The notes beneath the pieces were generated by a model. It had not been told where the DNA came from. It did no database searches and was given only the letters and a program-made list of their open reading frames with translations. From Zygnema cylindricum (Eukaryota; Streptophyta; Zygnematophyceae; Zygnematales; Zygnemataceae): a stretch of 53,938 nt of DNA. How positions within the stretch are numbered: the first letter of the stretch is position 1; each line of letters begins with the position of its first letter. A program made the translations under genes and the position numbers. Shown piece after piece: positions 40,619 to 51,097 of the stretch. Where the stretch lies: NCBI GenBank assembly GCA_037447655.1, contig JBBHKE010000097.1, positions 1-53,938 of the forward strand, read 5' to 3'.

Positions 40619-40888
40619 ATATGTTGTCTATATATAGTCTATAATTATTGTCTATAGTAATATGTTGTCGATATAGTCTGTAATAATCTGTTGTTGAAAT
40701 ATAGTCTATAATAACATGTTGTCTATGTATAGTTTATAATAAAATGTTGTCTATATATAGTCTATAATAATTTTTTGTCTATATAGAATTTATAATAATA
40801 AGTTGTCTATATATAGTCTATAATAATATGTTGTCTATACATAGTCTATAATAATATATTGTCTATATATAGTCTATAATAAAGCATA
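40619..40888. repeat. ~29-bp minisatellite
   Basis: About nine degenerate copies of ATGTTGTCTATATATAGTCT + ATAATAAT. Confidence 0.9.
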
Positions 40889-42523
40889 ATATATGTTAAA
40901 GCATTAACCCTAACTCTCGACCTCTCCCTCACATTCTCCTTCTCCCTCTCCCCATCCCTCTTCATTTTCCTCTCCCTTTCCCTGTCCCTCTCTCCCTACC
41001 CCTCTCCCTCTCCAGGTTCCTCTCCATCTCCCTATCCCTACTCCCCCCCCCCCACTCCCTCACAAGGAAGAGGCGAGTGAAAAAGAGAAATTGAGGTAAA
41101 GGAACTAGCAGGTGAGAGGAGAGCGAAGGAGGGGAGATAGGGGGTCACGGTGAAAGCGTGACATAAAGATGGAGTAGTCGGAAGGTGCCAGTGGAGGAAG
41201 AAGGAGAAGAGAAGAGGGGTCGCTAGGTAGTTTCAAAATTGGGCCGAAAAGAAAGCGGTAAAGCGGGTGAGATGGGTTAGCCAGAAAAGGAGAATATGAG
41301 AGAACGGAGGGGTAGTTGGAGCCTATACCCTCCTCGCTTTCTTATTCTCGCCCTCTCTTCCACTTTTGCTCTCCGTGATTTTTGGCTTCCTTATGGAAGA
41401 ATATAAACTTTTTTCTCACTTTAAACTTCGGATGACCAAGGGCGCGTTATTGGAGCATACGTTTATTACATATTCGTCTTGTTTTGTGCCCAGAAAAACC
41501 GTTAAAAACAGGTCGACTTAAGCATTTTTGGACCAAAATTTTCAGTTTTACAAATGCAAAATCATGCTACTTCTTGCCCCACGATGAGGGGTCAAATAAA
41601 ATCCAAATTTACTGGTTTTAATTGCGTTAGAAGTTTCTCAGAATCTATTTAGCCTCGATAATTTTTGGATGAAGATTCCAGATTTTGGTGTAACAAACAA
41701 TCGGATTTTAGCAAACAGGTATAATTCTAACGTTTATAATTCACTAACTTTAATATCGACAAAAGGTGTAGAGTTTTGTGGTGTAATCTTGTGCGACTAC
41801 TTGATTTCATGGGCTTAATATTTGTAATATACATTTACATCTTTCAAAATTTAACTTGCGAGCAAGGGCGTTGGTATGTGTTAGATTGTGGAAGGATTCA
41901 CCCAATTCGTCAAAAGAAATTTTTCTCTCACGATAAAACAAGAAGAAAATAAAGGTAACCGCCAACTTTCAAGTAATATACCTCATCACGAAATAACACC
42001 TTTCTTAAAAATTGTAGCATTTTAAGCAAAGAGTCATTTGTGAGCAAGATGATAATGGAAGAGTTGTATCAGACCACGTATATAGCTTGACTATTACCAA
42101 AATTCCTTTACTATGGTAGCGCATAATTATTCAGAGTTTAATATGGTGGAATTAAAGGAAATCATTGCAACACCTAAATTGACAGCACGTTTCTTCAGTC
42201 AAAGAAGTATAACATGGAAATTTTGATGTTAATTAATGCAGAGATTTCTTCAGTAAAAAAAGTGTCTAACATGGAAATTTTGATGTTAATTAATGCAGAG
42301 TAAGTTCAGCTGCAAACTGAAGTGAACACAACATTTTCATTCTTTAACATATTTTGGAATCACAGTGAAAAGTAAGAATATGAGGATTTAGCTTGTTCTG
42401 AAAATAAAATCTGCACATGTCGAACACATATGGGAAATGTTGAAAAAAATAAGCGAAAAGAAAAACAAAAGACAGTTGTTGTATATGAATCATTCCTAAT
42501 AAATTAGTTAATAAGGGCCTTTA
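40889..42523. other. Intergenic, no gene seen
   Basis: CT-rich tract (40915-41060), purine-rich tract (41070-41310), then AT-rich DNA. A 54-57-bp direct duplication (TTTCTTCAGT...AATGCAGAG) lies at 42190-42300. Confidence 0.6.
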
Positions 42524-42600
42524 ATGAGCATAGAAGAAATACTATGGGTAATTATCCAACAAATTGCTGAGTATAGAACTTATGTTTTGATATTTCATAA

Positions 42601-42789
42601 ATGTTACCAAGCTTTACTATATTCTCGTACCCGAACTTTGGGAAATCGTCACCACTTATATACCGTGGAGATGCTTCCCTTTCCATCCCAAAACTGGAAC
42701 TCACATCCGAAGCATACGAGGATGGAGGAGTTTTATACCGGCAACCTATCCGAATGTTGCAAGACATTTCCGGCAATCCATGTCAATGA
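42601..42789 (+). CDS. Possible exon, unidentified
   Basis: A frame reading YPNFGKSSPLIYRGDASLSI then PKLELTSEAYEDGGVLYRQP looks compositionally like real protein and contrasts with the AT-rich surroundings. There is an overlapping ORF (42524-42895) in another frame, and no clear splice signals or relatives were recognised. Low confidence. Confidence 0.2.
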   Translation: MLPSFTIFSYPNFGKSSPLIYRGDASLSIPKLELTSEAYEDGGVLYRQPIRMLQDISGNPCQ

Positions 42790-42944
42790 TCGTCTTTTTC
42801 AACCTTCTTCTCCTTCAATAACTACAATGAAGATGATAATGCTTGTCATGGAGATGGTTTGGCCTTATCCCTTCTTCCTTCCAATGCACAATTGAACAAG
42901 CTGGAAGGGGAAGGTCATTCATTTGCATTTGACTATACCGGACG

Positions 42945-43265
42945 ACATAGGTACGGACATAGGTACATAGGACAAGGTACGGAACCAAGCAAGACGTAAC
43001 GGAACGTAACGGAAAAGTGAGGACTCGACTGAAACGGATTCTCGCAGTATTTGTTGGTTGCAGGGCGCAAACAGGTTTTAAAAACCCCAATATCGCCAAT
43101 ACTTTAAAAACCCCAATATCGACGCTTCTTTAAAAACTCCAATATCGACGATTTTTTAAAAACCCCAATATCGACGATTTTGTAACACATGCTTTCAAAC
43201 AAAAGGTTACACAATCAGGATAGGTACCGAGTTGGGGGAGGGGGTAGGGGGTAGGTATTGAATGA
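42945..43265. repeat. Dispersed repeat with ~27-bp minisatellite, copy 2
   Basis: GTATTTGTTGGTTGCAGGGC followed by four units of TTTAAAAACCCCAATATCGA (43074-43180), GTTACACAATCAGG and a GGTAGGGGGTAGG tail. Same order as copy 1 at 39.6-39.9 kb. Confidence 0.85.
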
Positions 43266-43889
43266 GAGGCCATGAAAGGCCGATATAGAAAGACAGTGAA
43301 GAGTAAACGGCAAACAAGAGAACAAGGAGAAGTTTGTCGTTTGGATGTCTTTTCATTGAATGAATTACATGAAGACAAAAGAGAGTCTTATAATAAGAAA
43401 AAAACAAAAGAGTAGTCGAAAAGACAAAAAGTGGAAGGAAGGAAGAAGGAATGGAAGGAAAGAAGATTCTGACAGAGGAAGGTATGGAATGGAAGGAATG
43501 TAGTGGAGTGGACAATGGGAATGGGTGGTATGGGTAGAGGTAGGAGGGTGGGTGTGGTGAGGTAGGGGTAGGTGTGGGGGTGGGTATCCTAGATCAGGCG
43601 TGACCACACCGCATCGCGTTCTCAGATGCCCATAATAACCATTTTCTGTTCCTCGAAGATGACTTTGGCATAGGATTTGAGGGAAGGAAGGGGGGGGCTG
43701 GAGAGGGGTGTGGGGAAGGAGGAGAGGGGAAAACACACCTTTGAGAAAAAATATTTTGTGGGAAAATTCAATCGTGCGAGGATTTTTGAAGCTTAACAAA
43801 AGTTCAGCTAAGGAAAAACTAAAAAGGTAAAATCCTTTTTTAAGTATGGTGTTTATCGTCACCCATCAGTTTTAATTTCTTTGGAAGTT
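43266..43889. other. Intergenic, no gene seen
   Basis: Purine-rich, with GGTGGGTGTGG-type runs at 43520-43590. Minus-strand ORFs are Pro/Ser/Leu-rich and compositional. Confidence 0.6.
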
Positions 43890-44280
43890 TTTTTCTTTCT
43901 TTTTCTGTACTTTTTGTACTTTTTTGTGCTTTCCCATAACTTTTTTCATCGTTTTATCTGTACTTATTCCTTATATTTTTCATACTTATTTGTGTTTTTT
44001 CTGTACTTTTTTGTACCTTTTGTTTTTTTTCAGCTTTTACTCATTCATTCTTATCCATTATCTCCAAATATCTGTTTCGCAGAAAAAGAAAAAACGTTTT
44101 TTTTTCTTTTTTTTTTGTGACTGATAAATCTATCGATGAGATTTTTTTTTATCAACGAGATTCAAATCAGACATCAAATTTTTTGATGAATATCATTTTT
44201 TTTGATGGAAGTTGAATTTTTAAATTGAATTCATTTTATCAAATTTATTTTTCGTCTAAAATTGGTTTTTTTTTTTTTTT
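43890..44280. repeat. Dispersed repeat block, copy 2
   Basis: Diverged copy of 15950-16300: repeated TGTACTTTTT, TTACTCATTCATTCTTATCC, a TTATCGATGAG-type hairpin and TTTTTCGTCTAAAATTGG. Confidence 0.65.
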
Positions 44281-45138
44281 TTTTTTTTTTCTATTCAACA
44301 TGAAAATTTATTACATCGCCTCTGTCTCCCTCCCCCTTGTGTTGTCTCGACTACGTCAGTCGCCAGTCCTATTGTCCCTCTGTCCTTTCCTTACCCACCT
44401 CCTCTCCCTTCACGTCCCCCCATCCCTTACCACTCTTCCTTCTCTTCCAGTCTCCCCCCTTCCCAAGTCTCCCTACAGTCTCCCCCTCCGCCTCCTTCTC
44501 CGCCCCTCTGTGTCCTCCCACCCGTGTCTCTTCCACCCCCCCCTTTCTTCCCCCTCCCATTTCCCCCCCCTGTCTCCCCCCTCCCATCCCCTCTCCTTGT
44601 CCCCCCCCTTTGTCACCCCCTATTTCCCCCTTATTCCCCCCCCCACTCCCCCCCCCCTCTCCCCCCCCCCCCCCTCCCCCCCCCCCTCTCCCCCCCCCCC
44701 TCCCCCCCCTCCCCCCCCCTCCCCCCCCTCCCTCCGCCCCCGTGCGTGTGTCTAGCGCCCTCCAATGTACATTCGAATATTCGTCTCTCTCAAACATTCC
44801 AATGCTTTAAACAAGAAGATTGGAATTTCTAATTATAGAGCATAATAAATAAACTGTATAAATTATTATTTAAAAAAAAAAAAAAAAAAAAAAAAAACCA
44901 ACGGACAAGTATCGAGGGAGAGACTCACGTCTTGCACCGAGAGACGACAAGATGAGAGGGGGGAGAGGGGCGCACAAGTACAGCCAGACAAGGGAGGGAG
45001 GGGGACTAGGGGGGGGGGGGGAGCGGGGAGGGGGGAGGGGAGGTGGGGGGGGAGGGGGAGAGGGGGGGGAAGGAGAATGACAGAGGGATTGGGGGGAGGG
45101 GAGAGGGGGTGCGCACACTCTCTTCCTGTCTCTCTTCC
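44281..45138. repeat. Poly-C/CT and poly-G low-complexity DNA
   Basis: C-rich on the + strand at 44320-44750, then a poly-A (44873-44897), then G-rich at 44955-45110. Sequences ending the two tracts are partly inverse (TGTGTGTCTAGCGCCC versus GGCGCACAAGTACAG). Only compositional ORFs. Confidence 0.85.
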
Positions 45139-45555
45139 TGTCACTTATCTGTCACTTATCTATCTCTCTGTTTCCTTTAACCTTTATGTTGCATGTACTA
45201 TCTGTTGAAAAAGGGTATTTTATAATCTATCTTCTTAGTCAGTCTATGGGCATTCTACAGTTCTCATACTTGTCGTAGTCACTAAGAGGCTGTCTCGGGC
45301 AGATGAGAAGACGGCAGATGAGAAGACAGGCAAAACACAGAGCTCTTGCAAAAGAAACTTCCTGACACTTATCTATCTCTCTGTTTCCTTTAACTTTTAT
45401 GTTGCATGTACTATCTGTTGAAAAAGGGTATTTTATAATCTATCTTCTTAGTTAGTCTATGGGCATTCTACAGTTCTCATACTTGTCGTAGTCACTGAGA
45501 GGCTGCCTCGGGCAGATGAGAAGACAGGCAAAACACAGAGCTCCTGCAAAAGAAA
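45139..45555. repeat. 213-bp tandem duplication at the family D LTR start
   Basis: CACTTATCTATCTCTCTGTT ... TGTTGAAAAAGGGTATTTTA ... CTGCAAAAGAAA is present twice, with LTR starts at 45203 and 45416. Confidence 0.85.
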
Positions 45556-45557
45556 GG

Positions 45558-45632
45558 CTACCAAGGACAGGATTTGATCTTGTGACCTCCGGATGACAGC
45601 CTTACGGAATAGCCGTCCACCTTATCTGGTAG
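45558..45632 (-). other. tRNA-like module antisense to family D LTR
   Basis: Seventy-five nt on the minus strand begin CTACCAG and end CTTGGTAG, which can pair as a 7-bp acceptor stem. The T-arm-like ACAAGATCAAATCCTGT has 4 of 5 pairs and a box B with one mismatch. The D and anticodon arms are poor. Confidence 0.55.
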
Positions 45633-45936
45633 GTCTTGATAAATTGGTACCCATATTGTATTTGATAAGTATTTAAAGAGTGACACATTCCATTTAACGG
45701 CTTACGGAACAAAATGAAACATGGAAACGTATGGTTCCGCATGAAATACAGTACCGCTCGAAATGAATGAAACAACATTTCATTTCAACGGGCGAAATCA
45801 AATGTCGTTTTGCGATCGACAGCTTGCAAAGCAAGACGAAATTTCAACGGTCAACACGAAACGGTGAGCGTTGAATTTTCATGGTCAACATTAATCGGCG
45901 CGCCGTTAGATCGAACACCCTACATCGATTGCCGAA

Positions 45937-46165
45937 TTACAAGCGGATGGCACGCGTGAGTGCCGACATGCCGTAAAGGTTTTTCAGAGACCACATTTCA
46001 TAAGGTGTTTTATCCTTCACAGATCTAGTTTCTATTCTATTTCTAATGTAAGAAGCACATTGAAAAGCTTCCCCCCAAAATTTTGGATCTACACCTTTAT
46101 CCATCATCATAGACATAGCACATTCAGTCAAGGTCCTATTGAGTCTTTCAGCCACACCATTCTCT
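45937..46165 (-). pseudogene. Inverted copia integrase fragment
   Basis: The minus strand reads MAERLNRTLTECAMSMMMDK then PKFWGEAFQCASYIRNRIET and KTPYEMWSLKNL, the end of the integrase core. Opposite in direction to the surrounding family D element. Confidence 0.8.
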
Positions 46166-46509
46166 TTGTATGTACATTATTTAGCATACAATGTTTTGAT
46201 TGGTCTAGAGGAGTTATGAGTAGGTTCTTAGGACTTAGAAATTTTTTTGAAAGTCCTCTCTCTGAGGGGCCGTCTCTAGAAATAAGTTGTCTTTGAACAA
46301 CCATAACTTAATGTTTAGGCGAGCAATTTCAGTGATTTTTTTTTGCTGCGCACACAAGGGTGTCCAAGCTTCATAGGGGAGTAGTCGGTCAGAGTTTTTG
46401 CTTGCCTGGGAGGCACTTATTTTTGGCCAAAGTCAAAAGTGCAAACATTATCCTAGATTGTTCCTATAAGTTGGACATTCTGTGTACCAATGGAGGTTAC
46501 ACAATTACA

Positions 46510-47700
46510 AGTTAAAGGCCCACCCACTAGGGTGCCCATTCTCAAGAAACCATGATGAGGGGTGCATTGTTTGAAAAACAATATTGGGGCATTGTGAGTG
46601 GTCGTGTGCGTCGGCCATCCAAAAAATTGGGAGTTCCACCAAGGATTGGATGATCTCGATTCACACAATGATCTGCGGGGGCAGAGGTGGTAGAGGATAT
46701 TGGACAAAGCATGGTGTCAGACACAAAAAAGGAGAAAGGGAAAGAGAAACTTGCACCGATGGCTATTGGATTGGTTCCGATAGCATATGTTGAGAAAAAC
46801 ATGGCATATAATAGTGAAATTTGGGATTTCAACAATACCGTGGCAATTTATTTTATTCTTGGGCGTCTCACTCAAGCAGTGGCTACACCTCATATTCATG
46901 TGGATAGGGCTGACAAGTTGGGAGGCTCTTGTCAACATTTACAAAAGCGGTACGATTCATCACCAGAAATTGGCAAAATCAAAAGGTACATGCATATGTG
47001 TACAAAGGGGGAAATATGTTAGACTTTTGTAATGACTTGGCCTGGTTATTTATGAAGTTGGAAAGTGCAGTAAAAAGGGAGATCAAGAAAGAAAAATTGA
47101 ATACTTTGTTGATGAAACTCTCAGATGACTTTTAAAACACTGTTAACAGGGTTCATGATTTGCCAGATTATTGATGGATTTGGAACTCCGTTGTGGGGAT
47201 AATTTTGGTTCGGGAAAGCACAATTGAGATTCGTATTGGAGGAAAGAGTGTCTTTTAAAACATTGTTAACAGGGTTCATGATTTGCCAAATTATTGATGG
47301 ATTTGGAACTCCGTTGTGGGGATGATTTTGGTTCGGGAAAGCACAATTGAGATTCGTTTTGGAGGAAAGAGTGTTCAAGCATTGGCTGGAGCTGACTGGG
47401 GGGATAAGGATGTTAAAAAACCTTACAAAAACTTTGGTGAAAGAAGAAGAGGAAACCATGACAGATCTAGATCGAGGCCTCCGAAGGGGCTTTGTCACTT
47501 TTGTAAGAAGCCAGGACACTACACGGGAGACTGTACTATATTGACTGAGCTGAGATTGAAGGAGGAATAAATTGGAAAACCAGCCCCAAGGAAAAATAAG
47601 GCATTTGTGGCAACACAAGTCATGGTAGAGCATTCTGATGAGGACGATGAATTTTTTTTCCTCAACAAAGAGCTGGAGGTGAAAGGTGAGTAGGAGATTT
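46510..47700 (+). pseudogene. Copia family D Gag, decayed
   Basis: Starts KGPPTRVPIL after a degraded primer-binding site (AGTTAAAGGCCCACC), then GALFEKQYWGIVSGRVRRPS with stops, EIWDFNNTVAIYFILGRLTQ, and a CCHC knuckle (CHFCKKPGHYTGDC). A ~116-bp segment is tandemly duplicated at about 47125-47370. Confidence 0.7.
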
Positions 47701-48025
47701 GAAGGAGGCAAAAGTGTGCTTTCGGAGGAGTAAGAGAAGCTTCTGAAGAAGAATTGATTATTAATTCTGGAGCTTCTATGCAAATATGTAGAGAAAAACC
47801 ATTGTTTACCAAAAAAAGAATAATCCCTACTGTAGAGATAGAGTATGGGGATGGGAGAATTGTAACCACTAATTCAGTGGGATATGTGGATCTGAGAGTC
47901 TTAGTTGATGGTAAGACATCTATAGTCACTTTCTGTGATTTTTTTTTATTCTAGAGTTGAACAAGAATCTTATTTCTACGATGGTCCATGATAAGGGTTT
48001 TGAGACTAGTACTAAAAAATGAGTC
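47700..48025 (+). pseudogene. Copia family D protease and start of gag_pre-integrase, truncated
   Basis: LIINSGASMQICREKPLF: the protease aspartate of DSGA is Asn here, so it would be inactive. The element ends after LNKNLISTMVHDKGF at about 48025 and is replaced by G-rich DNA. No pol or 3' LTR follows. Confidence 0.7.
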
Positions 48026-48039
48026 CCGTTTATTTTTTA

Positions 48040-48830
48040 TATATATATAGATATAGACTATCCCGCACATAGAGCAAACAACGGAGGGGATGGGGGGGGG
48101 AAATGGGGGGAATAGGGGGAGTGGGGGGGGAATGGGGAGACTGGGGGAACCGAGGCACTGTGGAGGGGAACACGCACTCAAAGGACGAGGGGGGAGGGGG
48201 AAGGAAAGGGGGGGGAGGGGGAGAGGAGAAACTCGGGGGGGGGAAGAGAGACTGCGGCGACAGAGAGCGGGGAGGCAGGGGAGGGTCTGGGGAGGACGAG
48301 GGAGGGGACAAGGGGGAGAGGATGGGGAGGGTGGGTAGATGCAAATAAAACAGCACACAAGGGCTGCTACATAGAAAATGGGGTGGGAGCGTAAGGAGGG
48401 GGGCGCAGGGAGTAAAGGAAAAGGAAGGATAGGAGAGTCTAGAATGTTTGTAATATTATTAAAGATGAGCTATTGGTAGCTTTACATTGCATGGACCTAT
48501 TGGTCAAACTATCTCTCTCTCTCTCCCCCTTCTCTCTCCTCTCTCTCCCTTTCGCCCTTTCTCCCCTCTCTCTCTCTCTCTTACCAGCACTCTCACCCTC
48601 TCTTCCTGCTCTTTTCCTCGCTGTCGCCAATCTACCTCTCTATTTCATTTAACGTCTATCTCCCCCGTACCATTGCCACTCTCTCTCACTCTTCCCATCC
48701 CTGCCCCTCCTACCCCTTCCCCTCTCCCACTCCAACTCCCTCTCCCCTCAATTTTTCTGCAACATCTTCTCTCCCAATACCTCCTTCCCCCTCCTCCCTT
48801 TTCAACCTCTTCCCCCCTCCCTCTCCCTCT
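48040..48830. repeat. G-rich then CT-rich low-complexity DNA
   Basis: GGGGGAATGGGG-type runs (48085-48320), unique spacer (48350-48510), and CTCTCCC tracts (48510-48830) leading to the splice-like junctions before the next ORF. Confidence 0.85.
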
Positions 48831-49060
48831 TACAGAATCTCGTAAGCAGCGCTGCAATTTTCCCTTCAAACTCTTTCCCCCTCCCTCACCACCTCCCTCT
48901 CTCTCCTTCCCCCCCTCCCTCTCCACAGAATTTCAAAAGTCGTCCAATTTCCTCCTCAACCTCTTCCCTCTCCCCCTCACTCGCCTCACAGCCCCCTCCC
49001 TCTCCTTCCTCTCCCTTTCCCTCTCCCTTCCTCTCCCTTCCACCCCTCCCTCTTCACAGA
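48831..49060 (+). repeat. Serial copies of a splice-acceptor/exon-start junction
   Basis: acagAATCTCGTAAG at 48833, acagAATTTCAAAAG at 48927 and acagAATGGCACAAG at 49056 each follow a CT tract. Only the last continues into an ORF. The first two align over about 45 bp. Confidence 0.6.
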
Positions 49061-49699
49061 ATGGCACAAGTTATCCAAAAATTCGACTCCGGCGAAAATC
49101 TTTTTCGGGCAAATTATTTTTTTGGGTGTGAGCGAAAAATTCGAAAAATCGGATACATTTTTTTTTTTTTGTGGAGAGGGACAAAGGGCTTAAAAAAAAT
49201 ATTTTTATTTTCCATAAAATCCGGTCAATATTTTGGTACCGCTTTATGGGGGATGCGAGATTTTCGGGCAGAATTGGAAAATCTTTTTCCTGACAGGTCA
49301 ATAAAAAAAAACAAAATAAAGGTTTTTCTGGGAAGAGAGAGAGAGGGGGGGAGGGGGTTAGTTTGTGATTTTTTTGGGATTTTCTGGGATTTTTTTCAAT
49401 TTTTTTCTTTGGTTTCTTTTATTATTTTGTTGTTGTTGTTTTGACTCTTTTTTTTGTTTATTTTTTTTTCTGGTCTTTTCTTTGCTGTTATATTTTTTAA
49501 GCAGAATGTTTTTTACCCACATTCCTTTTATTCCAAACCTTTCATTTTTTTTCTTTTTTTTTCTTTTTTTCAGATGGTTTTTACACACATTGCCCGACAA
49601 ATTATTTTGGTGAATAATTTATTGTGGGAAAATATTACAAACATTTATCACTCCTCCCTCGAAGGCCACCTCGTGGGACTCCAAGTTTTGAAAAATTAA
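49060..49699 (+). CDS. Unidentified split gene, two candidate exons
   Basis: Exon 1 (about 49061-49296) reads MAQVIQKFDSGENLFRANYF, then GTKGLKKIFLFSIKSGQYFG and LWGMRDFRAELENLFPD, ending AG|gtcaat. The next acceptor (tttttcag, exon from 49574) gives either RWFLHTLPDKLFW* in phase (stop 49613) or, in another frame, MVFTHIARQIILVNNLLWEN to ..EGHLVGLQVLKN* (stop 49699). The second looks more protein-like but is out of phase, so a missed donor or an error in a poly-T run within exon 1 is possible. Earlier exons may exist upstream. I do not recognise the family. Confidence 0.4.
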
Positions 49700-51092
49700 A
49701 TAAATACATAAAATAAATAAAATTAAATAATTTACAAAAAATAAATAATTTAAAAAAAATAAAAATTAATTAAGTCATAAAAATAAAAATGAAGATAAGA
49801 CGATAAAATAAGATAAGATAAGAAAAGATGAGGACGTAAATATGGATAAAGATAAAGATAAAAGACAAGATAAAAGATAGTAGATAAATGATGAAAATAA
49901 ATAATAGAGATAAGATAAAATAAGATGGAATAAAATATGAGAAAAAAAAATAGATAAAAAAATAAGCGAAATGGTGATGTGTATTCAAAATTTAAATAAA
50001 ATATAATGAAAATCAAACAAAATGAGACGAAATGAGATTAATAAAATGAAATAATAATAATAATAATAACAGTTATAAAAATAATGTGTCAATGAAATTA
50101 TAACAAATATATGTGTATCGTATTAAAAGTTGGAAGTTTTATGTTCATTATTTTTTACTTTTATTTTTTTATTAAGATGAAGGTGAGTTTATAAAAAAAA
50201 ATGAGGTCGAGAGAGTGGAAAAGAATGGAGAGAAAGAGAGGAGATGGAGGGGAGGGAGAAAGAGGAGAAAAGGAGAAGTTTCCTACGAACGTTTTTTTTT
50301 CTATTCAACTTTTTTTTATGTTGAAGGTAGAGTAAAATTGGTAAAACTATTTCTGTAACAAAAGTTATTGAATTAATTGAATTAGGGTTTGATAAATTAG
50401 TGAATAAATAAATGTTTTCCAATAAAATAGAAATAAATTTAAAATAATTTGCATCGTGGCCTTTTTTTTTGTCGTGGTCTGTTTCGGTTTTTTTTTTCTT
50501 ATTTTGGCTACTTGGTGGAAAATATAGTTTTGCACTATTTATTGTGAATAAAACACTTTTCCATGTAATTGTACACATACATACATAGTCTATGAGTATA
50601 TATACATATATATACATATATATAAATATATATATATATATGTCGAGCCCATGGCTGTGATGCTTCATGCAAGAAAAATAATATATAAATTTGGCGACAA
50701 ATAAAACTCTGCGTGAAGAATTCCATACGTCGAAATAAAATGATCATCTTGACAACATTAGTGTGGACACATAGATGATAAAAACAATAAAAAGACAGAA
50801 AAGTTACCAACCCCGTCCCAATGTTGGGATCATCATGTTCACTCTAACCGCGAGCTTTAATATCATCAGGCTCGGTGGGCTATGCTAACAACTTTAAACA
50901 AAAGAAAGTCAACCATAACCCTAATCCTAGGAATTAACAAATCAAATCAAAATGAAAATAATTTAGTCTGCCATAACATTTATGACAGTGATCTCTGCAG
51001 ACTTAACAATATTGCCTCCTACCCTACTCAAACAGAAGCCATTCACCACAATACATAAACATATTCCAAAGAATTAAGCACAAAATAAGTAA
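49700..51092. other. AT-rich intergenic DNA
   Basis: (AAAT/GATAA)-rich tract (49700-50060), a block at 50330-50590 diverged from 21550-21800, a TATA microsatellite (50597-50642), then sequence without recognised features. Confidence 0.7.
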
Positions 51093-51097
51093 CATTC

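Larger units (their letters stand above)
45203..46509 (+). repeat. Copia family D LTR, interrupted
   Basis: Starts TGTTGAAAAAGGG (45203 or 45416) and ends CAATTACA. It shares CTTGTCGTAGTCACT, an antisense tRNA-like block, TTGATTGGTCT and CAGTGATTTTTTTTTGCTG with the B, C and E LTRs. An inverted integrase fragment interrupts it at about 45950-46165. Confidence 0.7.

Noticed and set aside
43365-43862. Minus-strand ORF of 165 codons
   Set aside because: Pro/His/Ser/Leu-rich translation of GGTGGG/GGAAGG repeats, no recognisable domain.
45558-45632. Functional tRNA gene
   Set aside because: Acceptor-like stem and box B are present but the D and anticodon arms do not fold properly, and homologous blocks occur in every related LTR, so it is an LTR module.
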